Below, one piece after another: positions 18,801 through 29,299 of a stretch of 64,000 bases of DNA; position 1 is the first letter of the stretch; every line of letters begins with the position of its first letter. The notes below the pieces were generated by a model, which saw nothing but the letters and a program-made list of their open reading frames with translations, did no database searches and was not told the DNA's origin. The stretch comes from Planococcus sp. APC 4015 (GTDB lineage: Bacteria; Actinomycetota; Actinomycetes; Actinomycetales; Microbacteriaceae): assembly GCA_030407505.1 (NCBI GenBank), contig JASDDH010000008.1, positions 1-64,000 of the forward strand. The letters run 5' to 3'. The position numbers were made by a program, and so were the translations under genes.

Positions 18801-19014
18801 TCTCGAGGAACCCGTCCGAGACCGGCATCCAGTACTGGCCGGCGTCGTCGGTGCGCCAGACACCCCCCGAGCATGCGCCCATCCAGAACCGCGAGCGGTC
18901 GCGGGGATCACCGGCGACCGCGACGACGCGGCCGCCACGCGCGGGTCCGACGCTGCGCCAGCGGATGACGTCGCCTCCGAGTTCGGCGGCCAGGTCCTCG
19001 CTCGAGCGGGTCAT
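15841..19014 (-). CDS. large BNR/Asp-box beta-propeller protein (VPS10/sortilin-like)
   Basis: A 1057-residue protein dominated by Asp-box repeats of the S-x-D-x-G-x-T-W type: TTDGGRSW, TTDGGRTW, SVDGGDTW, SDDAGETW, SPDGGITW, TDDFGATW and SADRGATW among others. They span residues 20-700 and predict one or two beta-propellers. A further beta region (about 750-900) and a helical C-terminal 150 residues follow. There is no signal peptide or lipobox, so it appears cytoplasmic, unlike many proteins of this kind. AAGGAG supports the ATG at 19014. It is the last gene of the peptide-transporter operon, 10 bp after the PPOX gene. Sialidase activity is not supported: no sialidase catalytic arginine triad or FRIP motif is seen. 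Confidence 0.75.
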   Translation of the reverse strand: MTRSSEDLAAELGGDVIRWRSVGPARGGRVVAVAGDPRDRSRFWMGACSGGVWRTDDAGQYWMPVSDGFLETASIGAIAVAESDPNTVWVGTGESFARNNVVPGDGVYRTTDGGRSWQHLGLEATKHIAKVRVHPNDADVAFVAATGDVFGPNPERGVYRTTDGGRTWDLVLHVSDRAGAADLSIDQTNPRIVYASIWQMVRHPWDIVSGGEDSGLWRSVDGGDTWTRISDQPGFASGLLGRIGVAASPAKAGRVWALVEAIGEEGGVYRSDDAGETWEHVSTARSVQGRPWYYSHIIAHPTEPETVWSMNTWAWRSRDGGRTFQQVQTPHGDNHDLWIDPADPRRMVNGNDGGACVSVNGGMTWSSIYNQPTAQFYRFDIDHRFPFDLYATQQDNSGIRAPSRSWKGALRWPDCVELGEAEAGDVALDRSDPRFVMLGGAGFGHPGPLLRFDQVTEQARDVAVWPEYFMGIGASEMTHRFGWTYPIEFSPHEPGVLYVGGERLFRSPDGGITWRAISPDLTRDDKTKQQPTGGPISGDSTGAEVYCTIYAFAESPLTPGELWVGSDDGLIHVSRDGGGEWTRLTVPGLPEWATIARIEPSAHRAGTAYLAAHAYRLQDPRPLVFRTDDFGATWEAISDGIPESEWARSIREDPSSPDLLFLATERRVWFSADRGATWASLRGNMPSVPVYDVKIRANELVAGTHGRAFWIMDDLAPLREIADADRSVPLLFRPPPAYRYPTPDGFDMPGEGTWVGGFPGVPLGGATFTRRGLPDGTRETVWLDGGKNPPNGVQLMYRLPVDADEVTITVRDGDGSALRTYRSTPAPDRDLRADELPSTSAGIHAFLWDLRIEPALTSPRDGSPRAVVYPGPRVAPGRYTVELATSGGTSVREVHVARDPRGFATDDDLVEQHRLLVRIRDLLQRVAEGIGWSAAAHAALDELRVRLEDRPIAARIAATADDIDALRRVLTNPDMKDHNDALKMAAGLEQKIVLLPEIVVELSDTRPVQGVYDVLNGFEAEADAVLERLAAIRGREIPEIDTALRDDVDIPIIALDR

Positions 19015-19024
19015 GCGTTCTCCT

Positions 19025-19405
19025 TCATCGTCGTGCGAACGGGCGGATCCTGCAGATGACCCGCTCGCTCTCGATCTGCTCCGCGATGTACGGGCGACCG
19101 AAGTACTTCTCCGACAGCACGTCGATGTGCGCCCGCGCCTCGTCGCCGTGGATGAACTCGACGACCTCGCCCCGCACCTCGGCATAGGAGTAGGGGTTCT
19201 CCTGGTCGATGATCAGCACGGCGACCCGCGGGTCGCGGAGCATGTGCCGGTACTTCAGCCTGTGCACCTCGGTGTTGATCAGGATGTACTCGTCATCGCA
19301 GTCGACCCACATCACCTGCGCCGTCGGCGAGCCGTCCTTGCGGAGTGTGGTGAGCGAGGCGAAGTTCTTGCCCTTCGCGAGCGTTCGGGTGTGATCATCC
19401 AGCAT
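19025..19405 (-). CDS. PPOX-class (F420/FMN split-barrel) oxidoreductase
   Basis: A 126-residue protein of the pyridoxamine-5'-phosphate oxidase-like split-barrel superfamily. It has FASLTTLRKDGSP, the VMWVDCDDE strand and a LKYRHMLRDPRVAVL segment typical of F420-dependent family members. A GGAG site lies about eight bases before the ATG at 19405. The gene lies between the DppB-like permease and the BNR protein. The reaction is unknown; these proteins reduce or bind flavin/F420 substrates. A second PPOX gene lies at 51031. Confidence 0.8.
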   Translation of the reverse strand: MLDDHTRTLAKGKNFASLTTLRKDGSPTAQVMWVDCDDEYILINTEVHRLKYRHMLRDPRVAVLIIDQENPYSYAEVRGEVVEFIHGDEARAHIDVLSEKYFGRPYIAEQIESERVICRIRPFARR

Positions 19406-19425
19406 CGGGGAGTCTCCGGTCGGGT

Positions 19426-20385
19426 TCACGTGACGCGCACGCGGGAATCGAGCAGCGCGTAGACGATGTCGACGAGGATCGAGGAGATCACGACGAAGAG
19501 CGACGCGAGCAGCATCGTTCCGATGATCACGGGTTGATCGCCCCGGTTGACGGATTGGATGGCGAGTCTCCCGATCCCGTTGATGCCGAAGATCTGCTCG
19601 GTGACCACGAGTCCGCCCATGAGCACCGCGATGTCGAGGCTGACCTGGGTCACGACGGGGGTGAGCGCGCTGCGCATCCCGTGCTTGTAGACGACGGTGC
19701 CCTCGGTGAGACCCTTGGCGCGCGCGGTGCGGATGTAGTCCTCGCCGAGCACTCCGGCGAGCTGGCTGCGCGTCAACCGCGCATATGTCGCGGCGGAGAC
19801 GAAGCCGACGGTGATCCAGGGCAGGATCAGGTGCCTCGCCCACTCCAGCGGATTCTCGGCGAGGTCGACGTACCCCGCGGCGGGGAAGATCGGCAGGCCG
19901 AGCACCGTGAGCTGGAAGAACAGGACGTAGAGGAGCAGCAGGCCGACGACGAACGTCGGCACGCTGAGTCCGCTCAGCACGAAGACGGTGCTGAGGCGGT
20001 CGCGGAGGGAGCCGGGGTGCCGTGCGGCACCGATTCCGATGCTCACGCCGAGCACGAGTGCGAGCGTGAGCCCGCCGATCGCGATCGACGCCGTTTCGGG
20101 CAGACGCTGCAGGATCGAATCCAGCACGGGCTGCTGGTTGTAGAACGAGAAGCCGAGATCGCCGCGCAGCAGTCCCCCCATGTAGAGGAAGTAACGCTCG
20201 ATGACCGGCAGATTGAGGCCGAGGCGCTCGCGGACGAGCTCCACCTGATCGTTCGTCGCCTGGACCCCCGCGATCGTCCGGGCCGGATCGTTGGGCGCGA
20301 CGTAGAAGAGCAGGAACATGATCGCGCTGATGGCGATCAGGGTGATGACACCGGACACGATCCGGCGGCTGAGGAAGCGGATCAT
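19426..20385 (-). CDS. peptide/nickel-type ABC transporter permease (DppB family)
   Basis: A 319-residue permease. It has an N-terminal transmembrane helix, the Opp/Dpp-B domain with a FVVGLLLLYVLF helix, and the EAA loop with GEDYIRTARAKGL. ACAGGAGG precedes the ATG at 20385, which overlaps the DppC-type stop by 4 bp. It pairs with the DppC-type permease at 20382 and the fused ATPase at 21434 to import the ligand bound by the lipoprotein at 23326. The natural substrate is not evident from sequence. Confidence 0.9.
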   Translation of the reverse strand: MIRFLSRRIVSGVITLIAISAIMFLLFYVAPNDPARTIAGVQATNDQVELVRERLGLNLPVIERYFLYMGGLLRGDLGFSFYNQQPVLDSILQRLPETASIAIGGLTLALVLGVSIGIGAARHPGSLRDRLSTVFVLSGLSVPTFVVGLLLLYVLFFQLTVLGLPIFPAAGYVDLAENPLEWARHLILPWITVGFVSAATYARLTRSQLAGVLGEDYIRTARAKGLTEGTVVYKHGMRSALTPVVTQVSLDIAVLMGGLVVTEQIFGINGIGRLAIQSVNRGDQPVIIGTMLLASLFVVISSILVDIVYALLDSRVRVT

Positions 20386-21433
20386 GAGCGGGCCTCCTGT
20401 CGCGCCACGCGCTTGGCGGCACGCTTGCGGGCGAGGCGACGGCGACCGGCGAACAGGGTCTGTCGCGGGTCGAGCGCGTCGCGGATCGAGTCGCCGAGCA
20501 GGTTGAAGGCGAGCGTGACGGCCAGCAGCGCCGCCGAGGGGAAGATCACGAGCCAGGGGGCGATCGTGTAGAGCGACCCCTGGGATGCGACCGAGAGCAT
20601 GTTGCCCCACGTGGCCGTCGGGGGCAGCACTCCGAGACCCAGGAACGAGAGCGTCGCCTCGAAGACGATGGCCTGCGGGATCAGGAGCGTGCCGTAGACG
20701 AGGATCGGCACGAGCAGGTTCGGAAGCACGTCCACCCGCATGATGCGCCAGTTCGAGGCACCGAGGGATCTGGCCGCCTCCACGAACTCCCGCTCTCGGA
20801 GCGAGAGCACCTGGCCGCGCACGACGCGCGCGATGGGTGCCCACGAGAACATGACGATGACGAACACGGTCGTACCGAGCGAGGGGCCCACGAGCGCCAC
20901 GAGCGAGATCGCGAACAGCAGCTGCGGCAGGCTCAGCGTCGTGTCCATGAGCCACGTGAGCACGGTGTCGACCCAGCCGCGCAGGAACCCGGCGACGAGG
21001 CCGACGAGCGTGCCGATGCCCAGTGCGCCGAGGGTCGCGGCGAACGCGACGACGAGACTGACCTGCGCGCCGTACACCAGCCGCACGAGCACGTCGCGGC
21101 CCAGGTTGTCGGTGCCGAGCAGGAACTGGGCGTTCGGGGCGACCGGGGTGCCGAACTCGGTCAGCCCGACGTCGCGGAACTGCTCGTTCGGACCGTGGCC
21201 GATCCACGCGGCGATCAGGGGCGCCGCGAGTGCGGCGATGATCACGATCAGGATGACGGCGGCCGAGACCATCGCAGTGGTGTCGCGGCGGAGGCGGCTC
21301 CAGACCAGCTGCAGCGGGCTGCGCGCGGCGACCGCGGTCTGCTGGGTCAGCCCCGGCACGGTCGACTGCTCGACGACGGCGGCCTCGTCGGCGTTCTCCG
21401 CGCCCACGCGCGGATCGCCGTTGTCGTGCGGAG

Positions 21434-21437
<4 letters not shown>
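20382..21437 (-). CDS. peptide/nickel-type ABC transporter permease (DppC family)
   Basis: A 351-residue permease with an N-terminal cytoplasmic extension of about 50 residues, then the OppC_N helix and the BPD_transp_1 domain. The EAA loop reads EFVEAARSLGASNW, and FLGLGVLPPTATWG is a DppC hallmark. The lysine/arginine-rich tail is unusually basic. The start overlaps the stop of the fused ATPase by 4 bp, and its own stop overlaps the DppB start, giving tight coupling along the operon. Confidence 0.9.
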
Positions 21438-23281
<1,844 letters not shown>

Positions 23282-23325
23282 GTGGCATCTCCTTCATCAT
23301 CGGATTCGTCGTCGCCTGGGAACGG

Positions 23326-25107
23326 TCACTCGCTGAGCGACACGTTGGTGACGTCGCCGTTCTTCGTCCAGGCGAGGTACTCGAAGCCGTCGACTCGGCT
23401 CGAGTGGAACACCGGGGTGCGGGCGAAGGTGATCGGGACCCACGCGGCGTCCTCGGTCGCCACGGCATCCGCCGCGATCCAGAACTCGTTGGCCTCCTCG
23501 GGCGTGGCCGCCGCGAGCGCGTCGTCGATGAGTCCGTTGAACTCCTCGTTGTTCCAGCCGCCGAAGTTCGGCGAGCCGGCGGCGTAGCCGCGTCCGTCGA
23601 GCATGGGCACCAGGTAGGGGCGGCCACCGAAGTAGTCAGCGCTCCACGCGGCGATCGCGATGTCCCACTCGCCGGCCTCGGTGATGTCCTGGTTCAGCAG
23701 GAACTCGCTGTAGAACGCGTTCTGCGTGGTGACCTTCATCTCGACCTGGAAGCCCGCGGCCTGGAGGTCCTGCTGCATCGCCGCGGCGATGGAGGCGTAG
23801 GGCTCGGTCTCGCGGTAGAGCAGTCGCACCGGCACGCCGTCCGGGTAGCCTGCGTCGGCGAGCAGCTGCTGAGCCGTCTCGGGATCGCCGCTCTCGGGGA
23901 CGTCGAGGACGTTGGCCTGCTCGGTGCCGAGCACCTCGGGCGGCAGGATCTGCGTGGCCACGGCCGCGAGGCCGGGTCCGCCGAGGATCTGCTGCACGGC
24001 GCTGCGGTCGATGGCGAAGTTGAGCGCCTGACGGACCTCGGTCTGGCCGAAGGCGCCGCCTGCGTTCGGGCTCAGCGTGTTGATGACGACGTAGGGACGG
24101 ATCGCTCCGTCGCCGCCGATGACGAGCCGCTCATCCTCCGACGCCAGGAGCGCGGGGACGGATGCGGTCGGGGTGACCGTGTCGGCCCACTGCATGTCGA
24201 CCGTTCCGGCTTCCAGCTGCTGCTGGACGGCAGCGGCATCCTGACCCATGGAGATCTCGATCGCGTCGACGTTCGCCGCGCGCACCGGGTCGAGGTCGGC
24301 GTCCCACACGGGGTTGCGCTCGAGCGTGTAGCTCTCGTCGGGGACGTACTCGGCGATGCGGTACGGCCCGGTCGAGATGATGTTCTGGCGCAGCTCGGGC
24401 GAGTCCGGCAGGTAGTCGAGGTATTCGACGGGCTGCGGGGCGAGGAACACGCCGAGCGCCAGGATGTCGATGAAGTCCGCGGCGGGCTGGGTGATCGTGA
24501 ACTGCACCGTCCGCTCGTCGACGGCCTGGACGCCGGCGATGTCGTTGCCCTCCACGTAGGCGCGGATGGCGTCGATGGTCGGCTCGACGGCCGAGAAACC
24601 GTCGCAGTACTCGGCGAGACCGACGATCGTGTCGGTGAAGTACGACAGCGCGTTGGACGGCGAGACCGGGTTGCAGATGCGCTTCGCGGCGAGCACGACG
24701 TCGTCGGCGACGACCTCGCGGGCGCCGTCGGGAGCGTCGAACTCCACGCCTTCCTGCAGCTCGATCGTGTAGACCGTGCCGTCCTCCGAGATGCCGCCGT
24801 TGTCGAGCGTCGGGATCTCGAGGGCGAGGTCGGGGACGATCTCCGAGGTGTCGGAGTCGCCTTCGCCGGGAACCTGCGCGAACAGCGTGCGGGTCAGGGC
24901 GCGATGGATCTGGTAGTCGGGCGCCGAGTACGAGGCAGCGGGATCGAGGTACAGCACGTCGGAGTTGCCGGCGAGTTTCAGGGTGCCGCCGGTGGCGGCG
25001 GCGTCGCCGTCGGCGTCACCGCCCTGCGGTGCTGAGCAGGCGGTGAGAACCAGCGCGGACAATGCGACGGCGGCGACGAGCGCGCCTGACCGTGATCGGT
25101 GATGCAT
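23326..25107 (-). CDS. peptide/nickel-type ABC transporter substrate-binding lipoprotein
   Basis: A 593-residue family-5 solute-binding protein. The lipobox LTAC puts the lipidated cysteine at about residue 24. SBP_bac_5 features include VRQALNFAIDR and the GPYRIAEYVPDESYTLERNP stretch. GAGAGGAAA precedes the ATG at 25107. It starts the leftward operon 25107-15841 (binding protein, fused ATPase, DppC, DppB, PPOX, BNR protein). The transporter could carry peptides or another large polar compound. The neighbouring peptidase-like DUF885 gene upstream hints at peptide-type substrates but does not prove it. Confidence 0.88.
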   Translation of the reverse strand: MHHRSRSGALVAAVALSALVLTACSAPQGGDADGDAAATGGTLKLAGNSDVLYLDPAASYSAPDYQIHRALTRTLFAQVPGEGDSDTSEIVPDLALEIPTLDNGGISEDGTVYTIELQEGVEFDAPDGAREVVADDVVLAAKRICNPVSPSNALSYFTDTIVGLAEYCDGFSAVEPTIDAIRAYVEGNDIAGVQAVDERTVQFTITQPAADFIDILALGVFLAPQPVEYLDYLPDSPELRQNIISTGPYRIAEYVPDESYTLERNPVWDADLDPVRAANVDAIEISMGQDAAAVQQQLEAGTVDMQWADTVTPTASVPALLASEDERLVIGGDGAIRPYVVINTLSPNAGGAFGQTEVRQALNFAIDRSAVQQILGGPGLAAVATQILPPEVLGTEQANVLDVPESGDPETAQQLLADAGYPDGVPVRLLYRETEPYASIAAAMQQDLQAAGFQVEMKVTTQNAFYSEFLLNQDITEAGEWDIAIAAWSADYFGGRPYLVPMLDGRGYAAGSPNFGGWNNEEFNGLIDDALAAATPEEANEFWIAADAVATEDAAWVPITFARTPVFHSSRVDGFEYLAWTKNGDVTNVSLSE

Positions 25108-25330
25108 GGTGTTTCCTCTCGAACGGCAGAACGGAGCACCCGCCTGGCGAGCCGCCGGCGAGCATGTTGAGACTGTCTCATGCGGGCATTTCAGTGAAAA
25201 GTCACTCATGTTACAGAATTGTCGAAACACTCGCGCAACACTGTGCGAGCCTTCGTATTGACAAGTCTAACTACATTTTCACCTGGCAAACGGTTTCAGA
25301 ACGATTACGATCCGAGCGGCCCGGATCGCC
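25108..25330. promoter_or_regulatory. 223-bp intergenic region with candidate promoter and imperfect palindrome
   Basis: The sequence is clearly more AT-rich than its surroundings. On the minus strand TTGCGC is followed about 19 bases later by TAACAT, a possible promoter for the operon starting at 25107. The imperfect palindrome CTCGCGCAACACTGTGCGAG spans about 25231-25250 and could be an operator. No gene is seen here. Confidence 0.35.
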
Positions 25331-26967
25331 TCAGGACACCGACGCCGCACCACTCGAGGAATCGATGGCGTCGAGGTCCCCGCGATCCCCGAGGATCTCC
25401 CAGCGCTGCAGCGAGAAGGGCACGTTGCCGTTCGCCCACACCGTGTCGTGGAGCGCGCGCAACGAGAACGCGTCGCCCTGTGCGACGACGGCGTCGGTCA
25501 CGAGCCGGAGCAGCTGCTGCTTGCCGACGTGGTACGACATGGCGAGGCCGGGAGTGGCGAGATACATGGCGCACTCCTCGCGCGCGGTTTCGACATCCAT
25601 CGGCACGAGACGCACGAAGAAGTCGATCGCCTCGTCGAGCGTGAACACGCCGGTGGCGAGGTTGACGTCGACGACGACGCGAAGACTGCGCAGCCTGTTG
25701 AAGTTGTGCACGACCACCTGCGAATGCGGGGCGTCCTCGAAGAGACCCGCGGTCAGCATGAGCTCTTCGTTGTAGAACGCGATCCCCTCGTTGGCGACCG
25801 AATCGATGTAGCGACGGCGGATCGGGTCGGGATTGGCCCACGAGAGCGCGAGCTGCTTGTAGTGCGCGCCCTCGTGGATGATCCCGAGTCGCGGGTCGCG
25901 CGCGTTCGCGGCGTAGAAGTAGGGCAGCTCGGGCCGCGGGTCGGGCATGTACGAGACGCCGTCGACGTCGAGTCGGTCCTGATCCGTCAGATCGTCGCTC
26001 ACGCCGAGGAACCGCAGAGGCTCGAGATAGGCGGGCATCGGCGCGACGTGGTACCGACCGAGCGTGTCGGGCTGCGTCAGGAGTCCCTCGGACTCCGAGA
26101 AGGCGCGGATCTGGGCCTCGTGGGCCTCCTGCTGCGCGACCTGCGCCTCGATGCTCGCAGCGATCGGAGCGGGCGGCACGTCTCGATGCCGGTTGCGGGT
26201 CACGAGCTCGGCGACGACGGCACGTCGGTAGTCCTGGAGCGCCGCGCGGACGAGATCCTCCGGCTCCTCGGCGATGAGCGCGATGTGACGCAGGAACCAC
26301 ACGAAACGCTCCCGGCCGACGGGGCGAAGACCGCGGCCGACTCCTGAAGCCATGAGCTGAACCCGGCGAGCGCGCGTCCCGCCTCGGGCGCCGACGCACG
26401 CAGCTGCTCGAGGATCTCCGGCGCCACCACTGACTCGAGACCGTCGACGGATGCCCGGAAGCGGGCGTCGATGCCCTCGAGCTCGAGGGCCGCGGCTCGC
26501 GCGAGATCGCCGACGCCCGCGCGCTCCAGGTTGGCCCGGGCGAGCGCGACGCGCTCGGGGATCGACTGGGCGACGACGACGAGGCCGCGCTCGACGTCGG
26601 CCGTGAACGGCGGCCGCGGAAGCAGGAGATCGAACCACGGGCCGAGGATCTGGCCCACCAGGAACACCGCATCGCGCTCCCAGTTGCGCAGCACGTCGAG
26701 GTCCCACTCCACCCGGTCGAGCACCGATCCGAGCAGGCGCGCATCGACCGCCGCGGCGACGTCTCCCGCGGACAGGTCGATGCCCGCGAGCCGCTCGCGG
26801 AATCGGGCGAGTTCGACCCGGCGCCGTTCCACCGAATCCGGGGTGAAGTCCGGAAGCCACTCGGGTGAACGCCTCATGCGGGGGATGTCGTCCGAGGAGC
26901 GAAAGGAGGCGACCCGGGCCCAGCGCTCGATGTCGTCGGAGAGGGCGATGAGTTCTGTGGTCGTCAT
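25331..26967 (-). pseudogene. DUF885 family protein gene interrupted by a frameshift
   Basis: The N-terminal part reads in one frame from the ATG at 26967 to about the ESAAVFAP segment. The rest continues in another frame from VGRERFVWFLRHI to a stop at 25331. Joined, they make a DUF885 protein of about 545 residues, near the family length, with IIHEGAHYKQ in place of the HEGLPGH site of the intact paralogue at 10508. Restoring one G in the G4 run at 26321-26324 would rejoin the frames. Without correction the first frame ends about 40 residues later in foreign sequence. Either this is a genuine inactivating deletion or a sequencing error in a homopolymer. The start overlaps the stop of the luciferase-like gene by 4 bp, so it belongs to the 29143-25331 operon. 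Confidence 0.75.
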
Positions 26968-27968
26968 GCGGGACTCCTGAGTTCGGAAAGCACGCGCCGG
27001 CCGAGCATCTCGATCGCGGCGACGGGGTCGGGCCCGAGCGGGGGCCCGAAGGACAGGTGGGTGGCGCCTCGCCGCATCAGCTCACGGCAGCGCGCGACGA
27101 CCGCATCGGGATCACCCGAGATACCCAGCGAGAGCATCTGCGGGGTGACCGCTCTCACGGCGGCGTCCTCGTCGCCCTCGCGGAGCGCGTCGAGCGCGGG
27201 CGTGAAGTCCGCGGGTGTCAGCCCCGCGCGGGCGAGGAGATACGGGGAGAAGGCCGCGCCGTAGTAGGCGAGCTTGAGTGCCAGCGCCCGATCGGCAGCC
27301 TCGCGGTCCTCGTCGAGCGAGAGCCACACGCACGCGGGCATGTCGTAGTCACTCGCGCTGCGGCCGGCCTCGGCAGCACCCGCCGCGACGATGTCCGATG
27401 CGGTCGTGTAGTGCTCCGGCGGGAAGAGCAGCGCGAGGACGCCGTCCGCTTCTGCTCCCGCGAACGCGAGCATCCGAGGGCTCATCGCACCGATGTAGAT
27501 CGGCACGTGCGTCGGCGTCAGCCGCAGGTACGCGTCTCGCTGCCAGCCGGCACCCGTCCCGTCGACGTCGATCGGGCGGTCTCCCGCGAGCAGCGCGCGG
27601 ATGGACCTCAGCGCGGTGCGGGTGTCGGTGAGAGGCCGCTGCTGGTCGATGCCGATCCACGACAGGAACTCGCCCGATCCCGCTCCGAGACCGAGGAGGA
27701 ACCGACCCCCCGAGACCTCCTGCAGCGTCGCGGCGATCATCGCGAGCTCGGCGGGGTGCACGGAGTACGGATTCATGATCCCGATGCCCAGATGCAGTCG
27801 ACTGGTCTTCTGGAACAGGGCGCCGAGCAGGACGGGCGCCGAACGCAGCATGAGGTCGTTCGAGACCCAGAGCTGGTCGATGCCGGACGACTCCGCCGCG
27901 ATAGCGAGGCCCTCCAACGCCGTCAGATCGAGGTCGTTGTTGACGCGCAGACTGAAGCGGACACTCAT
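26964..27968 (-). CDS. LLM-class flavin-dependent oxidoreductase
   Basis: A 334-residue bacterial-luciferase-like TIM barrel. Characteristic strings are SSGIDQLWVSND, LHLGIGIMNPYSVHP and GGRFLLGLGAGS, as in F420-dependent methylene-tetrahydromethanopterin reductase-like proteins. Whether it uses F420 or FMN cannot be decided here. It overlaps its neighbours on both sides by 4 bp (aminotransferase upstream, frameshifted DUF885 downstream), so the three genes form one operon. A second LLM protein lies at 30008-31009. The pair, with an amidohydrolase and an aminotransferase nearby, suggests oxidation and breakdown of a nitrogen-containing compound. Confidence 0.85.
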   Translation of the reverse strand: MSVRFSLRVNNDLDLTALEGLAIAAESSGIDQLWVSNDLMLRSAPVLLGALFQKTSRLHLGIGIMNPYSVHPAELAMIAATLQEVSGGRFLLGLGAGSGEFLSWIGIDQQRPLTDTRTALRSIRALLAGDRPIDVDGTGAGWQRDAYLRLTPTHVPIYIGAMSPRMLAFAGAEADGVLALLFPPEHYTTASDIVAAGAAEAGRSASDYDMPACVWLSLDEDREAADRALALKLAYYGAAFSPYLLARAGLTPADFTPALDALREGDEDAAVRAVTPQMLSLGISGDPDAVVARCRELMRRGATHLSFGPPLGPDPVAAIEMLGRRVLSELRSPA

Positions 27969-29143
27969 CGCCCCTCCCCTGCGAGCGCCGCACCGGCGCG
28001 GACCCCACCCGCGTCGCGCCAGGCGAGGAAGCGCGAGAGGCCGTCCGTGATCGACGCCTCGGACGCGGCGAGCGAGACCCTCAGGTGGTTCGGCGTCGAG
28101 CGCCCGAACGCGGAACCCGGAGCGAACGAGACACCGGCCGAGACGAGGTCCAGCGCTGCGAGACGCGAATCCGTGCCGTCCGGAAGGGGCAGCATCAGGT
28201 AGAAGGCGCCGTGCGGCCGCACGAGGTCGATACCCGCGCTCTCGAGCACGCCGACCGCGGCGTCACGACGCGCACGATACGCCTCGCGCATGTGCGCGAC
28301 GGCATCCTGGGGGCCGGTGACCGCCGCCAGCGCCGCGGCCTGGGTGACACTGGACACGCACGACGTCTCGAGCTCGAGGATGCGCGTGACGGTGTCGGCC
28401 AGCCACGCGGGCACGAGCGCGTAGCCGACGCGCCACCCGGTCATGGCGTAGGTCTTGGAGAAGCTGAACACCGAGGCGACGTGGTCGGGCGCGAGGGCGG
28501 CCGCGTTGAGGTGCGTGCCCTCGAACACGATCTCGTCGTAGACCTCGTCGCTGATCACGAGCAGGTCGTGCTCGACCGCGAGGGCGACGACGCCGGCGAG
28601 GACCTCCGGTCGGAGGACCGTCCCGGTCGGATTGTTCGGGGTGTTGAGCACGATGACGCGGGTGCGCGGCGTGATGAGCCTTCGCATCTCGGCTAGGTCG
28701 GGTTGGAACTCATCGGCCTGACGCAGTGCGTAGGGCACCGGCGTCGCGCCGATGAGGGTCGTCTGCATCTCGTAGTTCGGCCACGCGGGGTCGGGGATGA
28801 GGACCTCGTCACCGGGCCCGACGACTGCGGACAGCAGGGCGTCGACGGCCTGGACGGCACCGTGGGTGATGAGCACCTGTTCCAGAGGTGCCGCGACACC
28901 GTAGGTGCGCTGGATCCGCTCGCCGACGGCCTCGCGAAGCGCGGGGACACCGGCCGTCTGCACGTACGAGACGCGCACTCGGGCAGCCTCGAACGCCGCC
29001 TCGGTGATGTGCCGCGGCGTCACGAAGTCGGGCTCTCCGATCTCGAGACGGATGACCGGACGCGTCGCGCTCAGAGCGAGGTCGACGATCTCCCGTATCC
29101 CCGAGTGTGGCAATCGGGACGCGGCCAGCGTGGCGTGGGGCAC
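27965..29143 (-). CDS. pyridoxal-phosphate aminotransferase, class I/II
   Basis: A 392-residue fold-type-I aminotransferase. The PLP lysine is K230 in FSFSKTYAMTGWRVG; NNPTG near 170-174, D199 and Y202 are the other cofactor contacts. It resembles the aspartate/aromatic aminotransferase subgroup. The GTG start at 29143 has GGAAGGAT upstream. The gene follows the Lrp regulator by 156 bp and has its own candidate promoter at 29210-29237. Transfer of an amino group from an amino acid to 2-oxoglutarate or pyruvate is the expected reaction, with Lrp-type control likely. Confidence 0.88.
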   Translation of the reverse strand: MPHATLAASRLPHSGIREIVDLALSATRPVIRLEIGEPDFVTPRHITEAAFEAARVRVSYVQTAGVPALREAVGERIQRTYGVAAPLEQVLITHGAVQAVDALLSAVVGPGDEVLIPDPAWPNYEMQTTLIGATPVPYALRQADEFQPDLAEMRRLITPRTRVIVLNTPNNPTGTVLRPEVLAGVVALAVEHDLLVISDEVYDEIVFEGTHLNAAALAPDHVASVFSFSKTYAMTGWRVGYALVPAWLADTVTRILELETSCVSSVTQAAALAAVTGPQDAVAHMREAYRARRDAAVGVLESAGIDLVRPHGAFYLMLPLPDGTDSRLAALDLVSAGVSFAPGSAFGRSTPNHLRVSLAASEASITDGLSRFLAWRDAGGVRAGAALAGEGR

Positions 29144-29209
29144 AGCGATCCTTCCGCACCAGGACGGGCCGCGGCGCTGATCACCGCCTCCGAGCTGAGT
29201 GTAAGACAG

Positions 29210-29237
29210 ATTCTAGGGTATGACTGGCCATCGAAAA
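29210..29237 (-). promoter_or_regulatory. candidate promoter of the aminotransferase operon
   Basis: Read on the minus strand, TTTTCG (29237-29232) and TAGAAT (29215-29210) are separated by 16 bp and lie 67 bp before the GTG start. The surrounding 156-bp gap is AT-rich for this genome, which suits an Lrp-type binding region. Confidence 0.4.
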
Positions 29238-29299
29238 GTTATGCGCGGCAGAAACTTACGTATGCCATGCGCTGACGGGCTCATACCTGCTCGGCGATG

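Noticed and set aside
15841-19014. Sialidase function for the BNR protein
   Set aside because: Asp-boxes alone do not indicate sialidase; the FRIP motif and arginine triad are not visible.
26321-26324. Programmed ribosomal frameshift in the DUF885 gene
   Set aside because: No slippery heptamer or downstream pseudoknot is evident; a simple one-base indel explains the break.
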